A stretch of DNA of 64,000 nucleotides from Roseateles depolymerans (GTDB lineage Bacteria > Pseudomonadota > Gammaproteobacteria > Burkholderiales > Burkholderiaceae_C), in NCBI RefSeq assembly GCF_003387155.1, contig NZ_QUMT01000002.1, positions 253,694-317,693 on the forward strand, written 5' to 3'. The notes under the pieces were generated by a model. It made no database searches. It had not been told where the DNA came from and worked only from the letters and a program-made list of their open reading frames with translations. A program made the position numbers and the translations under genes. Positions 46,848 through 55,785 of the stretch are shown here, piece after piece (position 1 is the stretch's first letter; each line of letters starts with the position of its first letter).

Positions 46848-47549
46848 ATGAACAAGCTTTATCCCAGCGCCGCAGCGGCGCTGGACGGCATCGTGCGTGA
46901 CGGCCAGTTGATGGCCGTGGGCGGATTCGGGTTGTGCGGCATTCCCGAAGCGCTGATCCAGGCGCTGCGGGACAGCGGCGTGAAGGACCTGACCGTCATA
47001 TCCAACAATGCGGGCGTGGACGGCTTCGGCCTGGGCCAGCTGCTGGAGACCCGGCAGATCCGCAAGATGATCTCCAGCTACGTGGGAGAGAACAAGGAAT
47101 TCGAGCGCCAATACCTGGCCGGTGAGCTGGAGCTGGAATTCACGCCGCAGGGCACCCTGGCGGAAAAGCTGCGGGCGGGCGGCGCCGGCATTCCGGCCTT
47201 TTTCACCCGCACGGGCGTGGGCACGCTGGTGGCCGAAGGCAAGGAGATCCGCGAATTCGACGGACATGCGTACGTGATGGAGCGGGCCTTGAATCCCGAT
47301 GTGGCGCTGGTCAAGGCCCACATTGCCGACAAGAGCGGCAATCTCATCTTCCGCCGCACGGCCCGCAACTTCAATCCGGCCTGTGCCATGGCCGGCAAGC
47401 TGACGGTGGTGGAAGTGGAGCAGGTGGTGGAGGTGGGCGACCTGGATCCGGACGCCATTCATCTGCCCGGCATCTATGTGCACCGCATCGTGCACAACCC
47501 GAATCCGGAAAAGCGCATTGAAAAGCGCACCATCCGTCCTGCTGCCTGA
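46848..47549 (+). CDS. scoA: 3-oxoacid CoA-transferase subunit A
   Basis: Subunit A of succinyl-CoA:3-ketoacid (acetoacetate) CoA-transferase, 233 residues. [40 protein letters not shown] and the CoA-binding [16 protein letters not shown] are typical. AGGAGA lies at 46837-46842 before the ATG; a TTG one codon upstream is not needed. Subunit B follows ten bases later. The enzyme lets acetoacetate enter as acetoacetyl-CoA and helps in polyhydroxybutyrate turnover. Confidence 0.95.
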   Translation: MNKLYPSAAAALDGIVRDGQLMAVGGFGLCGIPEALIQALRDSGVKDLTVISNNAGVDGFGLGQLLETRQIRKMISSYVGENKEFERQYLAGELELEFTPQGTLAEKLRAGGAGIPAFFTRTGVGTLVAEGKEIREFDGHAYVMERALNPDVALVKAHIADKSGNLIFRRTARNFNPACAMAGKLTVVEVEQVVEVGDLDPDAIHLPGIYVHRIVHNPNPEKRIEKRTIRPAA

Positions 47550-47559
47550 GGAGACTGAC

Positions 47560-48198
<639 letters not shown>

Positions 48199-48212
48199 CG
48201 GCGGCTGCTGGT

Positions 48213-48244
48213 GCTGCGGCGCTGCGGCGCTGCGGCGCTGCGGC
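48213..48244. repeat. Four perfect tandem copies of GCTGCGGC
   Basis: An 8-base unit repeated four times without error, 14 bases after the scoB stop. Confidence 0.95.
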
Positions 48245-48252
48245 GGCAATGA

Positions 48253-48275
48253 GGCCCGGGCCTGGCGCCCGGGCC
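48253..48275. terminator. GC-only hairpin between scoB and the convergent gene
   Basis: GGCCCGGGC (48253-48261), five bases, GCCCGGGCC (48267-48275): a perfect nine-base stem. No T run follows, so it may be a weak bidirectional terminator or an RNA-end stabiliser. Confidence 0.45.
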
Positions 48276-48285
48276 GGATTTGCGG

Positions 48286-48675
48286 TTAGCGTGGCGCGCC
48301 GCTGGTGCGGCATTGCGAGCCGCTTTCAATGCAGGGCTCGAGCGTATTGAGCTGTTTCATCACCGCCGCATCCGCGGCAAACAGGCGCTTGAGCCGGCTG
48401 AGCTGAGCGTCCGTGCCGGTGCAGTACTGGTTGATGGCGGCCACTGCGTCACGGGTCGCGTCGGGATCACCCGGATCGGGAATCTCACCCCGCAGGTGAT
48501 CACACAGTTCGCGGCGCTCCAGGAACGCGCGCAATTCATTCGGATCGGGCTTGTCCTGGGTGGGATTTGTCGCCGTGCAGGCGATGCAAAGCGCAGCCCA
48601 CAGGGCCGCTGCCACCGCCGCCGCGCCCGGATGACGATGGGCCCGAGCGGGCAGTTTCTTGAATTCAATGACCAT
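48286..48675 (-). CDS. Hypothetical exported protein
   Basis: A 129-residue protein. Residues 15-34 (HPGAAAVAAALWAALCIACT) form a hydrophobic signal-like segment with cysteines near its end, but the site is not a canonical lipobox. The mature part is acidic and Cys-containing (LCDHLRGEIPDPGDPDATRD, QYCTGTDAQL, EPCIESGSQC), suggesting disulfides in the periplasm. The pattern of a small conserved secreted protein with four spaced cysteines is seen in Burkholderiales genomes, but I know of no function. Confidence 0.7.
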   Translation of the reverse strand: MVIEFKKLPARAHRHPGAAAVAAALWAALCIACTATNPTQDKPDPNELRAFLERRELCDHLRGEIPDPGDPDATRDAVAAINQYCTGTDAQLSRLKRLFAADAAVMKQLNTLEPCIESGSQCRTSGAPR

Positions 48676-48831
48676 CGTCAGACCAGAATCGGTGAGGATT
48701 GTCCGTTCGCGAGAGGCGGCATGGTAGCGACGGCCAGCGGCGGCGTCCCGTCCGGAATATCTGCGCGAGGCCCGCTTGTTACTTTCGGACGAAAGCGCCT
48801 GTAACTTTTGAAATGAATCCGCTCAATCTCA

Positions 48832-48914
48832 TTGCATCTCCGGGCTTCTCCCTATGACAATAAAAGGCAGACCTTTTGCGCAGCGGCTTTTGACTTAATG
48901 CAAAGGCCGTTTTT
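48832..48914 (+). ncRNA. Candidate small RNA ending in an intrinsic terminator
   Basis: CGGCTTTTG (48884-48892), eight bases, CAAAGGCCG (48901-48909) then TTTTT makes a plus-strand terminator with one G-T pair. Upstream, AAAAGG (48862-48867) and CCTTTT (48872-48877) form another hairpin. TTGCAT (48832-48837), 18 bases, GACAAT (48856-48861) could be its promoter, giving an RNA of about 45-50 bases. No plus-strand gene ends here, because the nearest gene upstream is on the minus strand. The rest of 48676-48944 shows nothing else. Confidence 0.4.
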
Positions 48915-48944
48915 CAGGCAGTGAGGAAATCACACATTTCCGCT

Positions 48945-48973
48945 TTGTTGCTGCCCGATGCACCTGTTATACA
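48945..48973 (+). promoter_or_regulatory. Promoter of the DUF1800-DUF1501 operon
   Basis: TTGTTG (48945-48950), a 17-base spacer, TATACA (48968-48973). This is a good sigma-70-type fit and would give a leader of about 60 bases before the gene at 49039. Confidence 0.6.
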
Positions 48974-49038
48974 AATGACGGTGCGCAGCGCGCGCAATCC
49001 CGACACCATGCGGCATCCACTGAAGCCCATGTGTCGCG

Positions 49039-50769
49039 ATGCACACCACTGAAACCTCTGACTTCGTCACCGCCTCCCACGCGCCATTGACCACGACGTC
49101 GAGCGCGCCGCTGAGTGCGCAGGCAGGCGATGACGCCGTGTTCAAGCCCGGTGCCCTGACGGCCGCCGCTGCGGCAGCCGCTGTGTTGGCTGCATGCGGC
49201 GGAGGCGCCGACAGCGGCGGCGACACGCCCAACACCGTGCCGCAAAGCGCCAAGCCCGCCTCCGATGCAGAAGCTGCGCGCTTCCTCGGCCAGGCCGGCT
49301 TCGCCGCCAGCGACAGTGACATCACCAAGCTCAAGGCCGACGGCTTCACCGCGTGGCTGGACCAGCAGTTCAGCGTGCCCCGCACCACCAGTCACTACGA
49401 CTGGCTGGTGGCCAAGGGCTACGGCGCCGAGAGCTACAAATACAGCCTGGCCGGCATGGACAGCACGCTGTGGCGCAAGCTGATCGGCTCGCCCGACCAG
49501 TTGCGTCAGCGCGTGACACTGGCGCTCTCGGAAATCTTCGTGGTGTCGATGAACGGCATCCCGGTGGCCTGGCCGCAATTCGCGACGGCCGCTTATGTGG
49601 ACATGCTGGAAGCCCGCTGCTTTGGCAGCTTCCGGGACCTGCTGGAAGGCGTGACGCTGTCCCCGGCCATGGGCGTGTACCTGGCCATGCGCGGCAACCG
49701 CAAGGAAGATCCCAAGACCGGCCGTCAACCCGACGAGAACTATGCGCGGGAGGTGATGCAGCTCTTCACCATTGGCCTGAGCCAGCTCAATCCGGACGGC
49801 ACGCCCAAGACCGCCAACGGCAAGACGATCGACACCTACACGCTGGACCAGATCACGGCGCTGGCGCGGGTCTTCACCGGCTGGGACTTCGCCACCACCG
49901 ACGCCAACGGCCTCGACTACAGCTACATGAACCGGCCGATGGTGCACACCGCCTCCCGGTTCTCCACCGGCGCCAAGAAGGTGCTGGACGTGACCATCCC
50001 GGACACCGCCGACGGTCCGACCGCCATGAAGATGGCCCTTGACACGCTGGTGGCGCATCCCAATGTCGGCCCCTTCATCGGCCGGCAACTGATCCAGCGC
50101 CTGGTGGCGTCCAACCCCAGCCCGGAATACGTGCAGCGCGTGGCCGCGGTGTTCGACAACAACGGCAAGGGCGAACGTGGCGACATGCGTGCCGTCATCC
50201 GCGCCATCCTGCTGGACAACGAGGCCCGCACCGCCACCACCAGCCCCAGCGGCGGCAAGCTGCGCGAACCCATCCAGCGCATGGTGCAGTGGGCGCGCAC
50301 GGTCGGCTTCACCTCGCCGGGGGACCTCTGGGCCATCGGCGACTGCAGCAACCCGTCCAGCCGCCTGGGCCAGAGCCCGCTGCGCAGCGGCTCGGTCTTC
50401 AACTTCTTCCGTCCCGGCTATGTGCCGCCCAACTCGCAGCTGGGCACCAACAATGTGACGGCGCCGGAGTTCCAGCTGTGCAATGAAAGCACGGTGGCGG
50501 GTTATCTGAACTTCATGCAGAGCCTGGTGAATGGCGGCATCGGGGACATGAAACCCGACTACACCGCCGACCTGGCCCTGGCGGCCGATGCCGCGAGCCT
50601 GGTCAAGCGTCAGGCCACGCTGCTGGGCGGTGTCTCCGACGCCACGCTGACCACCATCACCACTGCCGTGGGGACGATTGCCGCGACCAATGACGCCGGC
50701 AAGCTCAACCGCGTCAAGGCCGGCTGGCTGTTGCTGCTGGCTTCCCCCGACTACCAGATCCAGAAATAA
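49039..50769 (+). CDS. DUF1800-family secreted protein
   Basis: A 576-residue member of a widespread uncharacterised family. Residues 38-55 (ALTAAAAAAAVLAACGGGAD) form a hydrophobic segment with lipobox LAAC, so a lipoprotein is likely despite an unusually long n-region. FLGQAGFAASDSDITKLKAD and WLDQQFSVPRTTSHYDW open the conserved domain, and YAREVMQLFTIGLSQLNPDG is a signature. GPFIGRQLIQRLVASNPSPEY and FNFFRPGYVPPNSQL are further conserved blocks. A DUF1501 gene follows 15 bases later, the usual pairing. Role unknown. Confidence 0.9.
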   Translation: MHTTETSDFVTASHAPLTTTSSAPLSAQAGDDAVFKPGALTAAAAAAAVLAACGGGADSGGDTPNTVPQSAKPASDAEAARFLGQAGFAASDSDITKLKADGFTAWLDQQFSVPRTTSHYDWLVAKGYGAESYKYSLAGMDSTLWRKLIGSPDQLRQRVTLALSEIFVVSMNGIPVAWPQFATAAYVDMLEARCFGSFRDLLEGVTLSPAMGVYLAMRGNRKEDPKTGRQPDENYAREVMQLFTIGLSQLNPDGTPKTANGKTIDTYTLDQITALARVFTGWDFATTDANGLDYSYMNRPMVHTASRFSTGAKKVLDVTIPDTADGPTAMKMALDTLVAHPNVGPFIGRQLIQRLVASNPSPEYVQRVAAVFDNNGKGERGDMRAVIRAILLDNEARTATTSPSGGKLREPIQRMVQWARTVGFTSPGDLWAIGDCSNPSSRLGQSPLRSGSVFNFFRPGYVPPNSQLGTNNVTAPEFQLCNESTVAGYLNFMQSLVNGGIGDMKPDYTADLALAADAASLVKRQATLLGGVSDATLTTITTAVGTIAATNDAGKLNRVKAGWLLLLASPDYQIQK

Positions 50770-50784
50770 GCGGAGCTCCTCACC

Positions 50785-52173
50785 ATGGCCCACGTGTCCC
50801 GCCTGGCGTCGCTCAAGCGCCGCGAATTCCTCAAGCATGCCTCGGCCCTGTCAGTGGCCGGCACCGCCGCCCCCTGGGCGCTGCAACTGGCCGCCATCAA
50901 CGAAGCCGCGGCGGCCACTGGCTCCGGCGACTACAAGGCGCTGGTCTGCATCTTCCTGTATGGCGGCAATGACTATGGCAATACGGTGGTGCCGTATGAC
51001 GCCGCCAGCCATGCAGCGTATTCCACCATCCGCCAGACGCTGGCCACGCCGCGCGATCAACTGGCCGCTACCGCCCTGACGCCCTCGGTGGCGCTGCCGG
51101 ACGGCCGCCAGATGGCCCTGGCGCCCACGCTGTCCGCCATCAAGCCCGTGTTCGACGCCGGCCGCCTGGCGGTGATGCTCAACATCGGCACCCTGATGCA
51201 GCCCACCACCCTGGCCCAGTACAAGGCCCAGAGCGTGCCGCTGCCGCCCAAGCTGTTCTCCCACAACGACCAGCAGAGCCTGTGGCAATCGTCCAAGCCG
51301 GAAGGCGCCATCTCCGGCTGGGGCGGTCGCCTGGGGGACCGGTTCCTTTCCAGCAACGGCAATGCCACCTTCACCTGCATCAACGTGTCGGGCAATGCGG
51401 TGTTCATGTCGGGTGGGCAGGCCGTGCAGTACCAGATGAGCAGCGGCGGCGCCGTCGCCATCAACGGCGTCACCCGCAGCCTGTTTGGCTCGCAGGCCTG
51501 CAGCGAAGCGCTTCGCACGCTGGTCACCGGCGACCGGACCCACTGGATGGAGTCGGAACTCAACCGGGTGACGGCGCGCTCGATCAATGCCCAGGCCACC
51601 GTCAGCACCGCGCTGTCCAGCGTCAACCTGACCACGCCGTTCGACACCTCGTCGCTGTCGTCGCAACTGAGCATGGTGGCCAAGCTGATCGCCGCCCGTT
51701 CCTCCCTGGGGGCGGCGCGTCAGGTGTTCTTTGTGTCGATCGGCGGCTTTGACCTGCATGACCTGCTGGTGGACCAGCATCCCAAGCTGCTGGCGCAGGT
51801 GGGCGGCGCCATGGCCAGCTTCGATGCGGCCCTGCAGGAACTGGGGGTGGCCAACAACGTCACCACCTTCACCGCCTCGGATTTCGGTCGCACGCTGACC
51901 TCCAACGGCGACGGCTCCGACCACGGCTGGGGCAGCCACCATCTGGTGATGGGCGGCGCGGTCAAGGGCGGGCGCTTCTACGGCACGCTGCCGTCGGTGA
52001 CGGTCAACGGTCCGGATGACGTCGGCCAGGGCCGCTTGCTGCCGACCACCGCGGTGGACCAACTGGCAGCCACCCTGGCGCTGTGGATGGGCGTGAGCGC
52101 GTCCGACCTGCCGTCGGTGCTGCCCGGCATCGGCAACTTCAGCAACCCGAATCTGGGTTTCATGGCCGCCTGA
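50785..52173 (+). CDS. DUF1501-family Tat-exported protein
   Basis: A 462-residue partner of the DUF1800 protein. LKRREFLKHASALSVAG at the N-terminus is a twin-arginine signal, so export in folded form is expected. The body shows LVCIFLYGGNDYGNTVVPYD and, late, TASDFGRTLTSNGDGSDHGW then GSHHLVMGGAVKGGRFYGT. These are conserved family blocks related to the alkaline-phosphatase/sulfatase fold, with Asp/His residues that could bind metal. Substrate and function unknown. The pair is a two-gene operon. Confidence 0.92.
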   Translation: MAHVSRLASLKRREFLKHASALSVAGTAAPWALQLAAINEAAAATGSGDYKALVCIFLYGGNDYGNTVVPYDAASHAAYSTIRQTLATPRDQLAATALTPSVALPDGRQMALAPTLSAIKPVFDAGRLAVMLNIGTLMQPTTLAQYKAQSVPLPPKLFSHNDQQSLWQSSKPEGAISGWGGRLGDRFLSSNGNATFTCINVSGNAVFMSGGQAVQYQMSSGGAVAINGVTRSLFGSQACSEALRTLVTGDRTHWMESELNRVTARSINAQATVSTALSSVNLTTPFDTSSLSSQLSMVAKLIAARSSLGAARQVFFVSIGGFDLHDLLVDQHPKLLAQVGGAMASFDAALQELGVANNVTTFTASDFGRTLTSNGDGSDHGWGSHHLVMGGAVKGGRFYGTLPSVTVNGPDDVGQGRLLPTTAVDQLAATLALWMGVSASDLPSVLPGIGNFSNPNLGFMAA

Positions 52174-52212
52174 CGGCCGCTCACGTAAAAAGTCCGGAAG
52201 ACCCGACATGTG

Positions 52213-52238
52213 TTCGCCCCCCAACACAGGGGGGCGAA
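52213..52238 (+). terminator. Hairpin after the DUF1501 gene
   Basis: TTCGCCCCCC (52213-52222), loop AACACA, GGGGGGCGAA (52229-52238). A perfect ten-base stem 40 bases after the stop codon. There is no T run, so termination may need Rho or the hairpin may protect the mRNA end. Confidence 0.5.
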
Positions 52239-52356
52239 GCCCCTAGAAATTGGCTTACGCAGTCCGGGCCACATCTCGTAACATCCAGCCGTTGTTCCGC
52301 TATTCGCACATAGTGTCGAAGATGCGAAGACGGAGCCGCGTTCCTCTGGCCCGAAG

Positions 52357-53028
52357 ATGGAGGCAGCAATGGATGGAATGCTGGGGAGGTCCCAGGACTT
52401 CGATTGGTGGTCGGTCTACCGCGGGCCTGAGCGCCGGCGTGGGCACGACAAATGGTGGCGCAGCGCGCTGGACGCGATCGATCTGGGCGTCTGCCTGGTC
52501 GGACTGGGCGGGCGGCTGGTCTATGCGAATTGCACGGCGCGGGAGCAGCTCGGGCCCGAGGCGCCGGTGCAGGTGGTTGACGGGTTGCTGGCGGCCACCG
52601 AGCGCAATGATCAGCAGCGTCTGGAGCAGGCGCTGCTGGATGCGCAGCAGCGCAGCCTGCGACATCTCATCTGCCTGGGACGTGGTCCGCATCGGTTGTC
52701 GCTGTCGGTGCTGCCGATGGTGGATGGCCAGCAGACGCATGCGCTGCTGGTGCTGGGTAAACGCAACCTCTGCGGGGAACTGCCGATGCTGGCGTTTGCC
52801 CGCGAACATCAGCTGACGGCGGCGGAGCAGGGCGTGCTGCAGGCCCTGTGCGAAGGGCTGCAGCCGCAGGAAATCGCGTTGCGCCACGGGGTGGCGATCT
52901 CCACGGTGCGGACCCAGATTGCCAGCGTTCGGGCCAAGACCGCCACCGAAAGCATCCGGGAATTGGTGGCGATGGTGGCGCAGTTGCCGCCGCTGCAGGG
53001 CGTGTTGCGGGCCATCGAATACCGGTGA
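52357..53028 (+). CDS. PAS-like LuxR-type transcriptional regulator
   Basis: A 223-residue regulator. The N-terminal part (about 25-140) has a PAS-like core, IDLGVCLVGLGGRLVYANC through LSLSVLPMVDGQQTHALLVL. The C-terminal LuxR-type helix-turn-helix is LTAAEQGVLQALCEGLQPQE then IALRHGVAISTVRTQIASVR. It lies 183 bases after the DUF1501 gene on the same strand, separated by a hairpin. It is a different lineage from the regulator at 45770. The target is unknown; the operon before it is one candidate. Confidence 0.88.
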   Translation: MEAAMDGMLGRSQDFDWWSVYRGPERRRGHDKWWRSALDAIDLGVCLVGLGGRLVYANCTAREQLGPEAPVQVVDGLLAATERNDQQRLEQALLDAQQRSLRHLICLGRGPHRLSLSVLPMVDGQQTHALLVLGKRNLCGELPMLAFAREHQLTAAEQGVLQALCEGLQPQEIALRHGVAISTVRTQIASVRAKTATESIRELVAMVAQLPPLQGVLRAIEYR

Positions 53029-53133
53029 GCCGGTCGGCGCGGCGGGACGGCGGCGCCCCTCATGCAGGAGCATCGCCGCGCCGCTCGCCCTGGCTTGCCT
53101 GTGCCCCTCAGGCTGGCATCGTCCCCGCCACGG

Positions 53134-54723
53134 TCACGCCCGGCGAGGCTCGAGTGTCTTGCTGTAGAGCGACGCCCCGGTCAGGTCCTTGAGGGTGACG
53201 GTGAGCGCGCGGGTGCGGGCGTCGATGTCGACCTGGCCAAAGAACTGCAGTCCGTCGGACGGCGGTGAGTTGGCTTCCTTGGGCGCCTTTTCGTACATCA
53301 CCTGCATGCCGAAGGTCGCATCCGCCTTGTTGGGGCCGAAGCCCCCGGCGTGCAGCGGTCCGGAGACGAATTCCCAGAAGGGCAGGAAGTCGTTGAACTG
53401 GGCACGGGCGGGTTCGAAGTAATGGGCGGCGGTGTAATGCACGTCGGCGGTCAACCAGACCACGTTGTGCAGGCCCAGCTGCTTGATGCCGCGCAGCAGG
53501 CGGGCGATCTCGATCTCGCGGCCACGCGGCGCGCCGTTGTCACCGTTGGCGATGGCTTCCCACTTGTCGCGGCCCGACGCATCCTTGCCGTCGCCCACTT
53601 GCAGGCCGATGGGCATGTCCGCGGCGATCACTTTCCACACCGATTTTGAGCGACGCAGGCCGTCCAGCAGCCAGTCGACCTGGGTGCGGCCGAGGAAGGC
53701 GCTGGTGGCGTTTTCTTCAGTCTCGAGGTTGGCGCCGTTGGGGCCGCGGTAGCTGCGCATGTCCAGCACGAACACATCCAGCAGCGGGCCTTGCGGGAGG
53801 TGGCGGTAGACCCGTTCCACTTCCTCATCGCCGAAGCGGCGCATGGGGGCGTATTCCATGAAGGCCCGGGTGCCGCGGGCGACCAGCAGCGGGACGTTCT
53901 TCTCCTTGTAGCGAGCGTCGGCGGAGACGTCCTTGCTGTCCGAGTAGTTGTTGCTGATCTCATGGTCGTCCCACTGCCAGATCTGCGGGACCTCGGCGGA
54001 CATGTGGCGGATATGCTCGTCCATGAGGTTGTAGCGGTAGCGGCCGCGGTATTCGTCCAGGGTTTCGGCGACCTTGCTCACCTCTTCGGTGACGAGGTTC
54101 TTCCAGATGTCGCCATTGGCCAGTTTGATCTCGGCCGGGATGGGGCTGTCGGCGTAGATGGTGTCGCCGCTGTGCAGGAAAAAATCGGGGCTGAGGCGGC
54201 GGATCTGCTCATAGATGCCGATGCCGCCCCACGCCGGGTTGATGCCCCAGCCCTGGCCCATGGTGTCGCCGCTCCAGCAGAAGCGGACGTTGCGCAGCGG
54301 TGATCGGCCGGCGGCGCCGGGCAGGCGCAGGTGGCCCTGCAGGGGCTCGGACATGACGCGCTCGTTGTGCAGGTCCTGGAGCATGACGCGGTAGAAAATC
54401 TCCTGGCCCGGGGGGAGCTGGCGCAGGTCGATGCGGCCGGTAAAGTCGGTGTCGGGCAGGAGGTGGGGGCCGCGGACGCGCTGGGTATTGGCAAAGCTGG
54501 CGGTGGTGGACCATTCCAGCCACATGCGGGAGGGGCGGTCGCCGCGGGTCCAGACCACGGCCGCATCGGCCAGGGGGTCGCCGCTTTGCACGCCGGAAGG
54601 CATTTGCGGGCGCATGCCGTCGCGGGTGATGAGCGCGGGTGCCTGGGCTCGCGCCGCATGAGGCGCAAGCAAGGTGGCGCCACCGAGCAGGGCGCTGGCA
54701 TTGAGGAAGCGGCGGCGGTCCAT
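53134..54723 (-). CDS. phoD: PhoD-family phosphodiesterase/alkaline phosphatase
   Basis: A 529-residue secreted metallophosphoesterase. MDRRRFLNASALLGGATLL is a twin-arginine signal with cleavage after AARAQA. The N-terminal Ig-like PhoD_N domain (about 35-140) includes SGDPLADAAVVWTRGD. The catalytic domain shows CWSGDTMGQGWGINPAWGG, DFFLHSGDTIYADSPIP, WQWDDHEISNNYSD and NVVWLTADVHYTAAHYFEP, the metal-binding Asp, Asn and His residues of the family. PhoD enzymes use Ca and Fe and release phosphate from diesters. No pho box was identified. Confidence 0.92.
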   Translation of the reverse strand: MDRRRFLNASALLGGATLLAPHAARAQAPALITRDGMRPQMPSGVQSGDPLADAAVVWTRGDRPSRMWLEWSTTASFANTQRVRGPHLLPDTDFTGRIDLRQLPPGQEIFYRVMLQDLHNERVMSEPLQGHLRLPGAAGRSPLRNVRFCWSGDTMGQGWGINPAWGGIGIYEQIRRLSPDFFLHSGDTIYADSPIPAEIKLANGDIWKNLVTEEVSKVAETLDEYRGRYRYNLMDEHIRHMSAEVPQIWQWDDHEISNNYSDSKDVSADARYKEKNVPLLVARGTRAFMEYAPMRRFGDEEVERVYRHLPQGPLLDVFVLDMRSYRGPNGANLETEENATSAFLGRTQVDWLLDGLRRSKSVWKVIAADMPIGLQVGDGKDASGRDKWEAIANGDNGAPRGREIEIARLLRGIKQLGLHNVVWLTADVHYTAAHYFEPARAQFNDFLPFWEFVSGPLHAGGFGPNKADATFGMQVMYEKAPKEANSPPSDGLQFFGQVDIDARTRALTVTLKDLTGASLYSKTLEPRRA

Positions 54724-54821
54724 GAGAGTGACTCCCGAGGTGGCAAAAACCGGGATGCTGGCCGGGCGGCGTGACAGGTCCATGACGCGACACGGCCTCG
54801 GGGCGAAGGAGCGACCGGCCC

Positions 54822-54827
54822 TAAGAT
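54822..54827 (+). promoter_or_regulatory. -10-like element next to the LysE-family gene start
   Basis: TAAGAT is followed by TGCAGCC and the ATG at 54835. The seven-base gap predicts a leaderless transcript. Confidence 0.35.
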
Positions 54828-54834
54828 TGCAGCC

Positions 54835-55458
54835 ATGCTGTCGATTGAACAACTGCTGGCGTTTCTCGCCGCCGCCCTGCTGGTGACCGCGTCGCCAGGT
54901 CCCGACAACCTGATGGTGCTGAGCATGGGCCTGTCCAAAGGACGTCGGCATGGCATGGCCTTCGGGCTAGGCTGTGCGTTGGGGTGTCTGAGCCACACGG
55001 TTTTGGCGGTGGTGGGAGTGAGCGCGTTGATCGCGGCCTCGCCCGTAGCCTTCACCGCGCTGAAAGTCTGCGGGGGCGCTTATCTGGTGTGGATGGGCGT
55101 GCGAGCTCTGCGGAGCTCCGGGTCCCTGCGGTTGGATCAGGCGCCCGTGGAGGAGTCGCTGGGGCGGCTGTTCTTCAAAGGGGTGTTTGCCAACGCCATC
55201 AATCCAAAGGTGGTGCTGTTCTTCCTGTCCTTCCTGCCGCAGTTCGTGGTGACAGGCCGAGGGGATGAAAGCCTGCAGTTGGCGCAGCTAGGGCTGGTCT
55301 TCACCGCGCAGGCCGCGTTGCTGTTCGGGCTGCTAGGCTATTTCTCAGGGGCCATCGGGCGGTGGATTCATCGCCAACCCCGCGTGGGGCTCTGGCTCGA
55401 TCGCTTGGCGGGGGCCGTCTTTGTCGGGCTCGGGGTGAAGCTGGTGGTCGGGCGGTGA
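54835..55458 (+). CDS. LysE-family amino acid exporter
   Basis: A 207-residue inner-membrane exporter with six hydrophobic segments. AALLVTASPGPDNLMVLSMG is the family's N-terminal signature (the SPGP motif), GLGCALGCLSHTVLAVVGVS follows, and GGAYLVWMGVRALRS is the third helix end. FFKGVFANAINPKVVLFFLS is the second signature. It belongs to the RhtB-like branch that exports amino acids or derivatives. It diverges from phoD and is followed by a repeat island. Confidence 0.93.
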   Translation: MLSIEQLLAFLAAALLVTASPGPDNLMVLSMGLSKGRRHGMAFGLGCALGCLSHTVLAVVGVSALIAASPVAFTALKVCGGAYLVWMGVRALRSSGSLRLDQAPVEESLGRLFFKGVFANAINPKVVLFFLSFLPQFVVTGRGDESLQLAQLGLVFTAQAALLFGLLGYFSGAIGRWIHRQPRVGLWLDRLAGAVFVGLGVKLVVGR

Positions 55459-55487
55459 GGGGCGTGGTCTTTGCGCTTGAACTTGGA

Positions 55488-55785
55488 ATGTGACGGGGGA
55501 GGCTGCGCGCTCGACACGGGATGTGACGGGGGAGGCTGCGCGCTCAACACGGGATTTGACGGGCCGGGCACCTTTTGCTCCATGTCCCTCCTGTCCCGCT
55601 TCGCGGGCCATTCCTTCCTTGACTTCCGCAAAAGGCACCCGGCCCGTCACATCCCTGCACCGAGGACGTCGTCAGTCACTGCACCGAGGGCGTCGTCGGT
55701 CACTGCACCGAGGACTTCGTTTGTGACTGCACCGAGGACGTCGTCGATCACTGCACCGAGGACTTTGTCCAAGGTGCAGCGGTGA
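55488..55785. repeat. Composite repeat island
   Basis: This gap holds three structures. A 33-base direct repeat starts at 55488 and 55521, with a third partial copy at 55554. A 22-base inverted repeat with two mismatches has arms at 55557-55578 and 55628-55649, with CCCGC-TTC-GCGGG at its centre. About five copies of a 24-base unit containing CTGCACCGAGGACGTCGTC run from about 55653 to 55772. A 104-codon plus-strand frame crosses all three, but its sequence is only repeats; I do not call it a gene. Confidence 0.8.

Noticed and set aside
48967-50838. 623-codon minus-strand open frame opposite the DUF1800 gene
   Set aside because: Shadow of a coding strand that has a promoter, lipobox and family blocks.
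55345-55650. Minus-strand frame in the repeat island resembling spurious ORFs often called in GC-rich genomes
   Set aside because: Repeat-derived sequence overlapping the LysE gene end; more likely part of a dispersed non-coding element.
55471-55785. 104-codon plus-strand frame through the repeat island
   Set aside because: Made only of two repeat types with no ribosome-binding site; interesting as DNA but not supportable as a protein gene.
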